Under the pieces are notes generated by a model, which saw nothing but the letters and a program-made list of their open reading frames with translations, had not been told where the DNA came from and did not search any database. Positions 24,516-33,581 of a DNA stretch of 64,000 nt are shown here, piece by piece. The first letter of the stretch is position 1. Every line of letters begins with the position of its first letter. The stretch spans positions 1 to 64,000 of the forward strand of contig NZ_CADIKM010000027.1 in the NCBI RefSeq assembly GCF_902859895.1, read 5' to 3'. A program made the position numbers and the translations under genes. This stretch comes from Pararobbsia alpina (GTDB lineage Bacteria > Pseudomonadota > Gammaproteobacteria > Burkholderiales > Burkholderiaceae).

Positions 24516-26984
24516 ATGATGGACGATTCTTCACCCGGCAAGGCCGCTCCAAAGGCCGCTGCAAGTATCGGGTGTGTGCCCTTGGTGCGCTGGCGAGGTC
24601 GAACGTTGAAGACTTCGATCGCGGGAAAGCTCGCGCTCGGCTTCGCACTCACGTTAAGCCTCGCGCTACCCGGCTGGGCGCAGTCAGGCAATGGCACCTT
24701 GCAGTACAAGATGGGCGAAGTGCTGCCGATCGAGCCACCGAAGCAAGCGCTCATCACCGAGATGGACTGGCGCAAGGTGCCCGCGCCCAAACTCTTTACC
24801 GTGAAGCCGCCAAAAGGTGCACCCAACATCATCATCATCCTGATGGATCAGACGGGCTATGGCGAGCCGTCGACGATGGGTGGCCCAATCCATACGCCCA
24901 CCATGGACCGACTGGCCGCGAATGGATTGCTGTACACAAACTTCCACGTCAATCCACTCTGCTCGCCGAGCCGCGTCGCCTTGCTGACAGGACGCAACAG
25001 CCATCAGAACAGCATGGCAGGCGTGACGGGAACGAATACCACCTATCCCGGCGACACAGGCATTCGCCCGCTGAGCATTTCAACGATTGGCACCATGCTG
25101 CAAAGCTGGGGCTATCTCACCGGCTATTTCGGCAAGAACAACGAAGTGCCGGACAACGAGGTCAACATCAGCGGTCCGTTCGACCGCTGGCCGACGCGAA
25201 GCGGATTCGACAAGTTCTACGGCTATCTTGCAGGAGAGCAGTCTTCGATCCATCCCAGCCTGATCGACGGCACAACGTACATTCCGGTGCCTCGAGATCC
25301 GAACTACCACTTTAATCGCGACCTGACCGACAAGGCGTTGCAATGGATTCGTGCGACGCACTCGCTCACGCCCGATCGTCCGTTCTTCCTGTATTACTCG
25401 CAGAGTGCAAGTCATCCGCCGCACACCCCACCAAAGGACTGGCTCGAGCGCGATCCGTACAAGGGTAAGTTCGACCAGGGTTGGGACAAGGTGCGCGAAG
25501 AAACGCTGCAGCGGCAGATCCAGCTTAGTATCGTGCCTCCAGGAGCGAAGATCGCTCCGAATCCGTCGACGGTGCAGAAGTGGGACACGCTCGATCCGGA
25601 TTCAAAGAAGGTCTTCGCGCGCGAGATGGAAGTGTATGCCACGCTCACGGAGAGCTCGGACTTTGAGGTGGGGCGGCTGGTCGACGGACTCACGGATCTC
25701 GGTCAACTCGACAATACGCTGATCTTCTATATCTTCGGCGACAACGGGCCCTCTGTCGTCGGCGATCTGAACGGTACGTTCGTCGAGTGGTCGAGCCTGA
25801 ACGGTGCGCCTGAAGACGTGCCCTATCTGCTCTCACGCCTGAAGGTCTATGGAACCGAGAATTCATATCCGAATTACGCGGTCGGCTGGGCAATGGCCGG
25901 CAGCACGCCGGCGAGCCTCGGAATTACGTTTTCGAGCGGTGGCGGCATCATGTCGGGCATGGTCGTGCAATGGCCCAACGGTATCAAGGCCAAAGGGCAG
26001 ATGCGTCGCCAGTACACTCATCTTGTCGACGTCGTGCCGACCATCCTCGACGCCGTCGGTGTTCCAGCACCCAAGATCGTGAACGGTGTTGCGCAGCTAC
26101 CGATGGCGGGTGTAAGCATGCGTTATTCGTTCGACAACGCCAACGCGCCGGAGCAGCACCGCGTGCAGTACACCGAAACCGTGGGAAATCGAAGCATCTA
26201 TCAGGACGGCTGGCTCGCTGCGACGGTGCATAGTGCGCTATGGGAGCCCGAACTACGCACCAGCGATTTTTCGAAAGACAAGTGGGAGCTATTTAACCTC
26301 AGGGAAGATCCCGGCCAGGCGACCGATCTCTCGGCACAGTATCCCGACAAGCTCGAGAAGATGAAAGCGCTGTTTATCTCCGAGGCGAGGAAGAACAATG
26401 TGTTCCCGCTGGACGATCGCCGTGCCGAGCGACTGAATCCGGAAGTCGCTGGGCGAGCGGACATCATGCAGGGGCGCAAGGAGTTGACGATATACCCGGG
26501 GATGCCGGGTTTGACCGAGAACAGCTTCATCAACACGAAGTCGGTCTCCCATACGATTACCGCCGAACTTGAAATTCCGAAAGAAGGCGCTAACGGTGTG
26601 GTCATGTCGCAGGCGGGTATGTTCGGAGGCTGGAGCCTGTACGTCAAGAACGGACACCCCAAGTACGTGTACAACTGGCTCGCACGCGAGAAGTACGTGA
26701 TCGAATCAAGCGAGGCGCTTCCGACTGGGCACGTGACACTCGTGTACGACTTCAACTACGAGGGCGGGGAACAAAAGGGCAAAGGTGGCACAGGCACTCT
26801 GTACGTGAATGGCAAGAAAGTGGCCGAAGGAAAAGTCGGGAAAACAATGGGTGCGCTGTATTCGCTTGCCGCCGAAACGGCCAACCTCGGAGAGGATGCA
26901 TACTCGCCTGTCACCGACGATTACGACCCGTGGAATAACGCCTTCACCGGAACGATAGACAAGGTAACGGTAAAGCAGAAGTAG
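24516..26984 (+). CDS. large arylsulfatase (formylglycine type)
   Basis: 822 residues. A basic N terminus and hydrophobic segment ending ALPGWAQ (about residue 56) suggest export. The sulfatase active-site signature is CSPSRVALLTGR, with C149 the residue to become formylglycine. The usual pair of metal-binding Asp before it reads MDQTG here, so the second Asp is Gln. The C-terminal 150 residues (SVSHTITAELEIPKEG, VMSQAGMFGGWSLYVKNG) look like a concanavalin/LamG-type domain. GAGAGGATAAAG precedes the ATG. It lies downstream of its probable maturase. Confidence 0.9.
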   Translation: MMDDSSPGKAAPKAAASIGCVPLVRWRGRTLKTSIAGKLALGFALTLSLALPGWAQSGNGTLQYKMGEVLPIEPPKQALITEMDWRKVPAPKLFTVKPPKGAPNIIIILMDQTGYGEPSTMGGPIHTPTMDRLAANGLLYTNFHVNPLCSPSRVALLTGRNSHQNSMAGVTGTNTTYPGDTGIRPLSISTIGTMLQSWGYLTGYFGKNNEVPDNEVNISGPFDRWPTRSGFDKFYGYLAGEQSSIHPSLIDGTTYIPVPRDPNYHFNRDLTDKALQWIRATHSLTPDRPFFLYYSQSASHPPHTPPKDWLERDPYKGKFDQGWDKVREETLQRQIQLSIVPPGAKIAPNPSTVQKWDTLDPDSKKVFAREMEVYATLTESSDFEVGRLVDGLTDLGQLDNTLIFYIFGDNGPSVVGDLNGTFVEWSSLNGAPEDVPYLLSRLKVYGTENSYPNYAVGWAMAGSTPASLGITFSSGGGIMSGMVVQWPNGIKAKGQMRRQYTHLVDVVPTILDAVGVPAPKIVNGVAQLPMAGVSMRYSFDNANAPEQHRVQYTETVGNRSIYQDGWLAATVHSALWEPELRTSDFSKDKWELFNLREDPGQATDLSAQYPDKLEKMKALFISEARKNNVFPLDDRRAERLNPEVAGRADIMQGRKELTIYPGMPGLTENSFINTKSVSHTITAELEIPKEGANGVVMSQAGMFGGWSLYVKNGHPKYVYNWLAREKYVIESSEALPTGHVTLVYDFNYEGGEQKGKGGTGTLYVNGKKVAEGKVGKTMGALYSLAAETANLGEDAYSPVTDDYDPWNNAFTGTIDKVTVKQK

Positions 26985-27055
26985 GCGATATAGAGATGTC
27001 TTAATCGAGGGCCGAGCCTAAGGGTAGCGGCCTTCGCGTTTCGCTCCTTGCGCTG

Positions 27056-27766
27056 TTACGGCCGCTTCGCGGAAGCGGATGTCGCACCAGAGGCATCTGG
27101 CCGGCCGCGAGCGTCTGACGGCTCGGTGCCTTCATCCAGAGGCCGGTCGGACCTGTGGTCGGCTTCTCGCAGCAGCTCAACAAGTCGTGAGATCGAATGG
27201 ATGTCGAGCTTCTTCATGATTCGCGCGCGGTAATTTTTGATCATGCGCTCGGAGAGGTTGAGATCCGCAGCCACTTCCTTGTTGAGTTTCCCCGACGCCA
27301 GTCCGGCAGCGACAGTCCGTTCACGGTCCGTCAATGTCTCGCACAGTTCGCCGGCTTCGCTTGCACGAACACCGGCCAGCCATCGGAGGCGATCACACTC
27401 CAGTGCGCGGGAGACAGCGCCGAGTAACGCTTCCTTTCTGATCGGTTTCGTCAGGAAGTCAAGCGCACCAGCTTTAAGCGCTTGAGCGCACATCGGGACG
27501 TCCGCCTGGCCGGACAGAAACACGATCGGGATGAGCGAGTGCCTCTCGACGAGCGCGCTTTGCAGATCGAGACCGCTGGGCCCAGGCATGCGAACATCCA
27601 GTAATACGCATCCCTGCAGCTGGGCGATGCTCGAAAGCAGGAAGTGCCCCGCGTCCGCATACGTGCGAACATTGTGCCCTGCTGCGCGAAGTAGGGCAGC
27701 CAAGGCACCGCGCATATCGTCGTCGTCATCGACGATATGAACAACTGGAATATACGGCGAGCTCAT
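27056..27766 (-). CDS. FixJ-type response regulator
   Basis: 236 residues: an N-terminal receiver domain (VHIVDDDDDMR; phosphoacceptor in LLDVRMPGPSG; Lys in FLTKPIRKEAL) and a C-terminal LuxR-type helix-turn-helix (LTDRERTVAAGLASGKLNKE, then NLSERMIKNYRARIMKKL). AAGGAG precedes the ATG. It starts six bases after the end of the sensor kinase gene and forms a two-component pair with it. It converges on the sulfatase gene. Confidence 0.92.
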   Translation of the reverse strand: MSSPYIPVVHIVDDDDDMRGALAALLRAAGHNVRTYADAGHFLLSSIAQLQGCVLLDVRMPGPSGLDLQSALVERHSLIPIVFLSGQADVPMCAQALKAGALDFLTKPIRKEALLGAVSRALECDRLRWLAGVRASEAGELCETLTDRERTVAAGLASGKLNKEVAADLNLSERMIKNYRARIMKKLDIHSISRLVELLREADHRSDRPLDEGTEPSDARGRPDASGATSASAKRP

Positions 27767-27772
27767 TTTTCG

Positions 27773-29854
27773 CTATCTCCTTTGAACGAACGTCCCGTCG
27801 CATCCTGCGATGCGCAACGTGGCGCGGATCGTTACTCCGCTGTCTTCGTTGTTGAATGCGGACAGACGGCCGCCGTGCGCCTCGACGATCGAGCGCACGA
27901 TCGTGAGTCCAAGGCCCATGCCGGCCGGTTTGGTCGTGAAGAAAGAGTCGAACAGATGCCTCTGTGCCTCGTCCGTCAAGCCGTGTCCGGAGTCGGACAC
28001 TGACAGAGCGATCTCGTCCGGTGCTGCCAGCGAGGTCGAAATGATCAGGCGGCGACTGGGACGCGGTACGCCTTTCATCGCGTCAATGGCGTTGAAGATC
28101 ACGTTGATCAGGATCTGTTGCAATGCGGATTTGTCACCGGCAACACGTGGCAAGTCGTTTGCGAGTCGTAGCTCAGAGGTGACGCCTGCGTTCGTGGTAT
28201 TGCTCATCATGAGTTCGGTCGCTTCGCGCACCACGTCATTGAGATGAAGGGGTCTCAACTCGAGTGGCTTGCCGCGCGCGAGCGACCGGACTTTCTGGAC
28301 CACGTCGCTTGCGCGCGCGCTCGCCCGTTGAATGCTCACTATTACGGCAGCGGCCTCTGATGTTTGCGGTGGCTGTTGTTCCAGCATCATTTGTGCTGCG
28401 TCGGCGTTGCTCATGATCGCCCCGAGCGGCTGGTTGATCTCGTGTGCGATGCCTGCTGTCAGTTCGCCGAGCACTGCAAGGCGTGACGCCTGATCGAGTG
28501 CACTGCGCTGTTCTGCTGCCGCCTTTTCTGCGCGCCTCGCCCGGCGGCGTTGAAGAAAAAGGGCTGCAATCAACACCGTTTGTGCAATCACGAGGAGCAT
28601 CACTATGCTGATTTCCAGTCGATAGCGGGCGAGGAGCGGTTCTGGCCTGAACAACACTCTAGTCCCGGCTGGCAATGTCTCCGCATCAATGTCCCAGCGC
28701 TTCAGTTGCCGCCAGTCAACGGTCAGCAAAGCGGGTGGAGATGGGATGATGACCTGCGCGCGTTCAGTTGGGGTTTGCAGCTTGTGGAGCGCCAGTTCAC
28801 CCGCGAGCGTGCCTTGTTCTTCCCACCTGGAAATTGAACCTCCGATGATACCCATTCCCAGATAGGTATCGAAGAAGCTGTAGATTGGTGAACGTGCACG
28901 ATCGGCGAACAAATGGATAACATCGCGCGGGACGAACGTTGTCCCGCTTGAATCGCGAAACACCGACGAGTAGAGGATGACCGTATTCGGTGGAAGCGCT
29001 GCTACCCGCTTCAGCATTCCGTCCAGTGGTGCGTCGGAGATCCAGGTGACGGGCATTGGGCGGGCGCGGCTGCTCAGGGCGCCTTCCACCCTCCGTTTCC
29101 AAGCCCGGTCATACGCTGAAGTTCCCGAAATGATCGCTATGCGGTCGGCCCGAGGATTCAATCGCTGCGCAAGATCGATCGTTCCGGATATGTCGAAGGA
29201 CATCATGACGCCCGAGGTTCGCGAGGAAAGAGTGCGGCCGAATAGCGCGTCGTCGGGAACGCCGCAGAACACGACGGGTATGTCTGACCAGAAGCTGCCC
29301 GCCGTGCGCTCCAGAAAATCCAGAGCCGGCTGCCGCAGCGCAATCACGATATCGGGCCTGCGGTCCTTGAATTTCTCGCCAAGGTATTGCGTGACGAGCC
29401 TGTCTGACGGATGGGTGCCGGACTCAAGCGTATGCATTGGCTCGGTCACGAATTCGACGGCGTGCCTGGGTTCGCGTGCGAAGACCTCGCGAATGCCGTG
29501 ATCCTGCGCGACGGCGGAGGGCAGATAAGGATCGCCGCCCTGCATGATCAAAATACGCCACTGAGTCGAGTCAGAAGGGGCGCCAACAGCATACGAGTCG
29601 AAACACGTGACCGTACCGACTGCTATAGGCAATACAATTATTAGTGCCCTCGCGCTGCGTATGACTCTCGTGCGCCGCTGCCTGGGGGGCGAACGACACA
29701 CCCGCGGATTGCCCGACGAGGGAATATTCACCGCACGCCAGAAATCGCGAGGCGTAGTGAGACGGAGTCCGTGAGCATTCGGTGAAGGCAACATGTGAAA
29801 CTCAGGAAAGGTTGAATTTTCCCCAACAGAAAATTTCAACTGCCTTTCTATCAT
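27773..29854 (-). CDS. sensor histidine kinase with periplasmic binding-protein-like domain
   Basis: 693 residues. After a first helix near residues 68-88 comes a periplasmic region of about 320 residues with the fold pattern of ABC-type substrate-binding proteins (DIVIALRQPALDFLE, IPVVFCGVPDDALF, NTVILYSSVFRDSSG). A second helix (about 412-432), a coiled coil and a kinase core follow: H-box AGIAHEINQPLGAIMSNA near residue 471, N-box NVIFNAIDAM, F/G box HLFDSFFTTKPAGMGLGL. It should sense a small solute through its outer domain. The start ATG has GAGGAC upstream. Neighbouring sulfatase genes are possible targets. Confidence 0.9.
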   Translation of the reverse strand: MIERQLKFSVGENSTFPEFHMLPSPNAHGLRLTTPRDFWRAVNIPSSGNPRVCRSPPRQRRTRVIRSARALIIVLPIAVGTVTCFDSYAVGAPSDSTQWRILIMQGGDPYLPSAVAQDHGIREVFAREPRHAVEFVTEPMHTLESGTHPSDRLVTQYLGEKFKDRRPDIVIALRQPALDFLERTAGSFWSDIPVVFCGVPDDALFGRTLSSRTSGVMMSFDISGTIDLAQRLNPRADRIAIISGTSAYDRAWKRRVEGALSSRARPMPVTWISDAPLDGMLKRVAALPPNTVILYSSVFRDSSGTTFVPRDVIHLFADRARSPIYSFFDTYLGMGIIGGSISRWEEQGTLAGELALHKLQTPTERAQVIIPSPPALLTVDWRQLKRWDIDAETLPAGTRVLFRPEPLLARYRLEISIVMLLVIAQTVLIAALFLQRRRARRAEKAAAEQRSALDQASRLAVLGELTAGIAHEINQPLGAIMSNADAAQMMLEQQPPQTSEAAAVIVSIQRASARASDVVQKVRSLARGKPLELRPLHLNDVVREATELMMSNTTNAGVTSELRLANDLPRVAGDKSALQQILINVIFNAIDAMKGVPRPSRRLIISTSLAAPDEIALSVSDSGHGLTDEAQRHLFDSFFTTKPAGMGLGLTIVRSIVEAHGGRLSAFNNEDSGVTIRATLRIAGCDGTFVQRR

Positions 29855-29888
29855 TCTAGTGTCCTCATAGAATGGGGAAAGCTATTTC

Positions 29889-30593
29889 TCAGTCTTTTCG
29901 CTTTTGTTTCACGGCTTCATGCATGGCGAGGCAATGGCGCACCAGGTTTGGCCTTGACAGCACGTACTGCTTCAGCGGCGTATCGATCCGATAGAAGTAG
30001 ATATTCGCGACGAACCCGTAGATGCTGGCATCGAGGCTCGCCGACTGCGCGCCAAACACAAAGCCGCGTTCGCCCAGCAGGTCTGCGATGACTTCGAGGT
30101 CGCTGATACCCCGCATATAGATCTGCTCGGGCTCGTAGCGGCCGATGCCCTGATAGTAGTACCGCTGGCGGTTGTACTCCCTCGCGGCATCCAGTTCGGC
30201 TGGCGCGATTCGCGGATGGGTGGTCAGAAGCGCGTTTCGGAAGGCCGGCCAGAAGCGGTCGTCGCGCCAGCGGGAATAGCTCATCGGCCAGTACAAGTCG
30301 TCCAACGTCCGGCGAACCAGCAGGTCGAGGTTCAATTGGCCGGGCGAGAGCCCGTTGTCGATCGACGGCCGGTACTTGCGTTTGATGTGCGCCACGATCG
30401 CATCACTATCGCCGATCATGTCGGCACTATCGACGAGGTAGGGTAACTGGCCGCGCGGCGCTTGTGCGGTATCGAGAATGTGCCGGTGCTTGAACGACAG
30501 GCGGCACAGTCGAAGAAATGCGAAGACTTTCAATCCGAATGGATTGTTGTCCGCTACACCAAACAGATCCGGATACGAGTAGAGCGTCAGCAT
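29889..30593 (-). CDS. glutathione S-transferase family protein
   Basis: 234 residues with an N-terminal thioredoxin-like half (MLTLYSYPDLFGVADNNPFG, QLPYLVDSADMIGDSDAIV) and a C-terminal helical half (SLDASIYGFVANIYFYRIDT). The pattern is that of metaxin/FAXC-like GSTs rather than classical detoxifying ones. I chose the ATG at 30593 because GGGAGG lies 7 bases upstream; the longer frame is not protein-like. The kinase gene follows after 34 bases on the same strand, so they may share a transcript. Confidence 0.85.
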   Translation of the reverse strand: MLTLYSYPDLFGVADNNPFGLKVFAFLRLCRLSFKHRHILDTAQAPRGQLPYLVDSADMIGDSDAIVAHIKRKYRPSIDNGLSPGQLNLDLLVRRTLDDLYWPMSYSRWRDDRFWPAFRNALLTTHPRIAPAELDAAREYNRQRYYYQGIGRYEPEQIYMRGISDLEVIADLLGERGFVFGAQSASLDASIYGFVANIYFYRIDTPLKQYVLSRPNLVRHCLAMHEAVKQKRKD

Positions 30594-30851
30594 GTACTGC
30601 CTCCCGATGCGTTCGTGCGACCGAAAACCCGCCAACTGGCTGTATCGCCACGCCGGGCAGGATCTCACGAATTTATGAAGGCACATTGTAATGTCTTCGA
30701 TGAGGAAAACGAAAGATATATGACAGGTTGACTGCCTCCAATGGTCGACGCAAAAGTTTGTACTGTGATCTCGTCACTGGCGTGGAACTGTTACCTCGCT
30801 CAAGTCAACATATCTGCTACGATTTTGAGAGTTTGACTATTGAGGGCGCGC

Positions 30852-30872
30852 AGGCGACGAGCGCCTTTTTTT
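30852..30872 (+). terminator. hairpin with T-run ahead of the porin gene
   Basis: AGGCG-ACGAG-CGCCT followed by seven T residues is a compact intrinsic terminator. No plus-strand gene ends before it, so it would terminate either an attenuated porin leader or a small RNA from the gap 30600-30850. Confidence 0.6.
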
Positions 30873-30880
30873 GTTGTTCT

Positions 30881-30904
30881 CGTTATATAGGATAATATAT
30901 AACG
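30881..30904. promoter_or_regulatory. AT-rich palindrome before the porin gene
   Basis: CGTTATATA-GGATAA-TATATAACG has perfect 9-base arms. It lies 36 bases before the porin start and just behind the terminator-like hairpin, in operator position. Confidence 0.55.
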
Positions 30905-30939
30905 AAGATTGTTTATGCATTGGACTGTGGATTTTGAAA

Positions 30940-32115
30940 GTGAAAATAATCAAACCGTTTTTCCCGGCGGCTGCTTTAATTCTCTGGGCGGGAGCCAGTT
31001 ATGCACAAAGCAGCGTGACGCTTTACGGCATCATCGATACTGCGATGATTTACGGGAACAACGAGGGTACGGGGCAACCCGGCGTGGGTCGCCCCGGAAT
31101 TGAGATGAACAGCGGCGGCATCAGTGGGTCGCGATTTGGCTTTCGCGGAACGGAGGATCTTGGCGGTGGACTCGCCGCTATTTTCGATCTCGAGGACGGT
31201 TTTTCCAGCGCCAATGGCAAGTTGAGTAATACAAACGACATCTTCGGGCGGCAGGCGTATGTCGGCTTGCGTTCGACACAATATGGGACTGTCACCCTCG
31301 GACGGCGCTACGCTTACATGTCCGAATGGTTGTCGCCGCTGAGCGCCGAGGGGATTGGATGGGGAGGTAATCTTGCCGATCATCCATTCGATAACGACGA
31401 TATGATTCGGCATCAGAGCGTCAACAATTCGATAAGATTCGATAGCGTTAATTATAATGGTTTGCAAGCGGGAGGCATGTACGGCTTTTCGAACGAAGCG
31501 GGCCAATTCTCCAACAATCGAGTCATTAGCCTGGGTACTCGGTACTCGAATGGCCCGGTGTCGTTGGCGGCTGCCTTCGAGCAAGTCGATCGGTCTGCCA
31601 GCCCTGCCGATCTGAACACGAGTGGCGCCGAGAGCAGCGACGATTCTGTTATCAATGGCGGTCGGGAACAAATCTGGGGGGCCGGAGGAAAATACAGTTT
31701 TGGGGCATCGTCCGTGGGCTTCGTATGGACGCATTCGTCCTTTAATAATGTCACCAGCGCATACGGCGAGGGTGGTACTTTTCCCATTGGCGCTGACAAC
31801 AATCTTCGGTTCGACAACTTCGAAATCAATGGCCGGTACTTTGTAACTCATGCCTTGAGTCTTGCAGCGTCGTACACGCTGACCGATGGGCATTTCGATT
31901 CAGGGACCACGAATCTCAGCCCAAAATGGCACGAGGCCGTCGCTCAGGCCGACTATTCCTTTAGCAAACGCACCGATTTCTATCTGGAAAGCCTCTACCA
32001 AGTAGTGACTGGGGGTGGTGGCATGGCGCTATTTAACGCTTCGATGTTCAACGTCCCGCCCTCTGCAAACAATCGGCAGTTGTTGTTGGTCATGGGGATG
32101 CGGCATCGATTCTGA
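30940..32115 (+). CDS. outer-membrane porin (Burkholderia type)
   Basis: About 391 residues. A signal peptide (KPFFPAAALILWAGASYAQ) is followed by SSVTLYGIIDTAMIYG, the canonical start of general porins of this group, and the chain ends in Phe (MGMRHRF), as 16-stranded barrels do. SRFGFRGTEDLGGGLAAIF is the family motif. The start is GTG 30940 or TTG 30934; there is no good ribosome site for either. The unusual leader holds a terminator-like hairpin and a long palindrome, which suggests regulated expression. AT-rich codons are more frequent than in neighbours. Confidence 0.9.
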   Translation: MKIIKPFFPAAALILWAGASYAQSSVTLYGIIDTAMIYGNNEGTGQPGVGRPGIEMNSGGISGSRFGFRGTEDLGGGLAAIFDLEDGFSSANGKLSNTNDIFGRQAYVGLRSTQYGTVTLGRRYAYMSEWLSPLSAEGIGWGGNLADHPFDNDDMIRHQSVNNSIRFDSVNYNGLQAGGMYGFSNEAGQFSNNRVISLGTRYSNGPVSLAAAFEQVDRSASPADLNTSGAESSDDSVINGGREQIWGAGGKYSFGASSVGFVWTHSSFNNVTSAYGEGGTFPIGADNNLRFDNFEINGRYFVTHALSLAASYTLTDGHFDSGTTNLSPKWHEAVAQADYSFSKRTDFYLESLYQVVTGGGGMALFNASMFNVPPSANNRQLLLVMGMRHRF

Positions 32116-32168
32116 CGTGCCGCCTGGCGACGGCATTGAGTTTGGCCTGCGAGTAGCTGAATAGCGTG

Positions 32169-32567
32169 TCAATTCGAGGCGGAATGACACACCGCCTCCA
32201 CACGATTGCCAGCTGGATCGAAGAGGAACGCCGCATAGTAGTCGCTATGGTAGTGAGGCCGAAGGCCTGGTTCGCCATCCGAACGTCCCCCGGCGGCGAG
32301 GCCAGCCGCAAAAAATGCGTCCACTCGTTCGCAGGACACCGCCTTGAAGCACCAATGCCGCTTGTTCACGTCGATGCTGCTGGGGTCCAGATAGACCGCT
32401 AGGCACGTCGATTCCGTATTACCCGATGTGCAACGCTCTCCGTAACCGAGCGCATTGGGGCGGTCATAGACCTTCGTAGCCCCCAGCGCCTTCATGATCG
32501 AGTCGTAGAACGGCCGCACTGCGTCAAGATTGGGAACGCCAATCGAAACATGATCGAGAAGCTGCAT
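32169..32567 (-). CDS. VOC-family (glyoxalase-like) protein
   Basis: A 132-residue single vicinal-oxygen-chelate domain: LLDHVSIGVPNLDAVRPFYD at the N terminus, HSDYYAAFLFDPAGNRVEAV at the C terminus. Metal-ligand candidates are H6, a central Glu/His and the terminal Glu in NRVEAV. The function may be isomerase, dioxygenase or resistance; it cannot be resolved. GGAG precedes the ATG. It is a likely single gene at the 3' side of the porin. Confidence 0.85.
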   Translation of the reverse strand: MQLLDHVSIGVPNLDAVRPFYDSIMKALGATKVYDRPNALGYGERCTSGNTESTCLAVYLDPSSIDVNKRHWCFKAVSCERVDAFFAAGLAAGGRSDGEPGLRPHYHSDYYAAFLFDPAGNRVEAVCHSASN

Positions 32568-32651
32568 TGATTTTTGCTCCAGTCAGAATTTGGGTGGTGT
32601 GATCGTACCTCCCGGCAAGGCGGAGCGCCGCGCAGCGGCGCCCGAGCGTGC

Positions 32652-33362
32652 TTAGTGGCCTGCGCTCTGGCCGCCGTCGACGTGAAGGATCGCGCCTGTC
32701 ACGAATGGCGCTGAGTCAAGGTACAGCACGGCGTCCACGATATCGCTCATCTCTCCCATGTGACCGACCGGATGAAGCGCGCCGAGCGCCTCGTGAGTTT
32801 CCACTGGGTGCATCGGCGACTTGATGATACCGGGCGCGACAGCGTTCGCGCGAATGCCGCGCTTCGCGTATTCGATCGCAAGGGATTTCGTGGCTGCGTT
32901 CAGGCCGCCCTTGGTCAACGAGGCCAGGACCGAAGGCACTCCATCGATCGCGTGGTCGGCCATACTGGTCGTGATGTTGACAACGTGGCCGCTCGAATGC
33001 TTCTCCATTTCAGCAATTGCAAGCTGCGTGATATGGAAGAAACCGGTGAGATTCACGCCCGTGATCGCTGCATAGTCTTCATCGGTGTAGTCGGTAAAAG
33101 GCTTGGCGATGAAGATGCCGGCGTTGTTGATCAGCGTGTCGATGCGGCCGAAGCGTGCCACACCTTCGGATATCACGCGCCGGGCAGTGGATGGGTCGGC
33201 GATATCGCCTGCCACCGTGATGATGTCGTCGTCGTCCGACGGCTTGATGGTCCGTGCCGTTGCGACAACGCGGTAGTCGCGTTTGCGAAGGACCTTGACC
33301 AGCTCCGCACCAATGCCTTGCGATGCCCCCGTGACGATGATGACCTTTTGCGATGTGCTCAC
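32652..33362 (-). CDS. short-chain dehydrogenase/reductase
   Basis: A 236-residue classical SDR: TGASQGIGAEL at the cofactor site, NNAGIFIAKP, Ser in VVNITTSMAD, and the C-terminal PFVTGAILHVDGGQSAGH. The expected catalytic Tyr of YxxxK is replaced: the segment reads VLASLTKGGLNAA, with Leu where Tyr is usual, so activity is doubtful or altered. I start at the GTG at 33362 (MSTSQK), after GAGGG. The LysR gene upstream on the same strand may regulate it. Confidence 0.85.
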   Translation of the reverse strand: MSTSQKVIIVTGASQGIGAELVKVLRKRDYRVVATARTIKPSDDDDIITVAGDIADPSTARRVISEGVARFGRIDTLINNAGIFIAKPFTDYTDEDYAAITGVNLTGFFHITQLAIAEMEKHSSGHVVNITTSMADHAIDGVPSVLASLTKGGLNAATKSLAIEYAKRGIRANAVAPGIIKSPMHPVETHEALGALHPVGHMGEMSDIVDAVLYLDSAPFVTGAILHVDGGQSAGH

Positions 33363-33581
33363 AATAACCCTCGAACGATTTGACTCGGCTTTCTGCCGAT
33401 CGGGCAGGTTGCGCCGATGAGGGTCAATGTAGGCGCGTTGTTGCAGAGTTCGAATACCCACCATGGACCAACAGTAATGCGTGGCGGGAACAAATCAGAC
33501 GCGTGTTCGGTGCGATAGCGAGTGAGCGTGCGCAAGCGCCTCGGCTCTTTCGCGCGATAGACTTCGGAAGCAATCCTGCTG

